Source of the DNA: Streptomyces sp. PT12
GTDB taxonomy: Bacteria > Actinomycetota > Actinomycetes > Streptomycetales > Streptomycetaceae
DNA length: 64,000 nt
Direction of reading: 5' to 3'
Assembly: GCF_003311645.1 (NCBI RefSeq)
Contig: NZ_QEST01000048.1
Location: 1 to 64,000 of the forward strand
Shown here: positions 63,574 to 64,000 of the stretch, piece by piece
Layout: every line of letters begins with the position of its first letter
Numbering within the stretch: the first letter of the stretch is position 1
Notes under the pieces: model-generated
Told to the model about the DNA's origin: nothing
Database searches by the model: none
The model's input: only the letters and a program-made list of their open reading frames with translations
Translations under genes and position numbers: made by a program

Positions 63574-63628
63574 CGTGTCCCGCGAGGAAAGCGGATAGGG
63601 CACAGGACGGGGCCCGCGCCACGCCGTG

Positions 63629-64000
63629 TCAGTGGCAGCCGCAGGTGGCGAGCGCGGAGGCCGCCGCGTCGAGGGCGGCCTCGGCCTCCTCGCCGTTGTC
63701 CGTGCCGGAGGCGAGGAACGCGAACGCCAGCACCCGCCCGTCGCCGGTGACCGCGGTCCCCGCGAGGGTGTTGACCCCGGTGAGGGTGCCGGTCTTGGCG
63801 CGGACGAGACCCGCGCCGTCGCCCACGCCGCCGCCCGAGGCGTCGTAGCGCGCCTGGAGCGTTCCCGTGAAGCCCGCGACCGGCAGGCCCGTCAGGGCGG
63901 CGCGCAGCTCGGGGCGTTCGGGGTCGGCGGCCACGGCGAGGGCCTGGGTGAGGACGGCGGCGGTGACGCGGTCGTCCCGGTCGAGGCCGCTGGCGTCCGC
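63629..64000 (-). CDS. dacB: D-alanyl-D-alanine carboxypeptidase/endopeptidase (PBP4 type), C-terminal part
   Basis: Only the last 123 residues are in the window, running off its end. They carry the DASGLDRDDRVT segment typical of PBP4 enzymes and the active-site KTG box (VRAKTGTLTGVNTLAG), then the strand VLAFAFLASG and a terminal helix ending ATCGCH. The family trims peptidoglycan stem peptides outside the membrane. The window shows neither the SxxK motif nor the signal peptide. Confidence 0.9.
   Translation of the reverse strand, partial: ADASGLDRDDRVTAAVLTQALAVAADPERPELRAALTGLPVAGFTGTLQARYDASGGGVGDGAGLVRAKTGTLTGVNTLAGTAVTGDGRVLAFAFLASGTDNGEEAEAALDAAASALATCGCH

Overview
The window is chromosomal DNA from a very GC-rich actinomycete, almost certainly a Streptomyces or close relative. 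Evidence: dense high-GC genes with many GTG starts and ATGA/GTGA overlaps; Actinobacteria-typical genes (Lsr2, DisA beside RadA, ClpC, short-form ArgA, DUF2342 zinc peptidase, DUF3180); and a gene order (ilvD, radA, disA, mutY, clpC, lsr2, coaX-nadC-nadB-panC, nuoD-like, folP-folB-folK, folE, ftsH, hpt, tilS) that matches, from memory, the conserved Streptomyces core. I see no rRNA, tRNA, CRISPR array, insertion sequence or phage gene.

Layout. 1-5.7 kb: end of an ABC ATPase with its FtsX permease, a 660-bp repeat-rich convergent gap, then proC, a methyltransferase, a 47-aa gene, a small coiled-coil protein and an ArsR-type regulator on the minus strand. 5.8-16.3 kb: ilvD, membrane and hypothetical genes, a Ppx/GppA phosphatase, a two-gene ABC-2 exporter divergent from a sugar-isomerase-like gene and a TetR regulator, and a sigma-like/zinc-finger/BACON membrane protein. 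16.4-25.7 kb: radA-disA, mutY, an NmrA/AraC divergent pair, an RsbW-like kinase, a hydrolase and 3-methyladenine glycosylase. 25.8-29 kb: a standalone NACHT NTPase with leucine-rich C-terminus, a candidate NLR-like defence gene. 29-34 kb: clpC, lsr2, argA, a BlaI-type regulator and small proteins. 34.2-41.7 kb: a tight cofactor operon (DUF2520, panC, nadB, nadC, coaX) downstream of a two-component system. 41.8-46.1 kb: a MidA/NDUFAF7-like methyltransferase convergent with an orphan NuoD-like gene, then two PH-domain membrane genes. 46.1-49.6 kb: a five-gene module resembling type VII secretion substrates. 49.7-64 kb: folate genes interrupted by a complete betaine/choline-type ABC operon, then folE, ftsH, hpt, tilS, a zinc peptidase and the end of a D-Ala-D-Ala carboxypeptidase.

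Three patterns cut across the window. At least 19 genes begin 6-8 nt after a TANNNT-like -10 box, which predicts leaderless mRNAs. Most convergent gene junctions carry short tandem duplications or hairpins that include a stop codon. Several proteins carry in-frame short tandem repeats, including four 18-bp units in an ABC ATPase.
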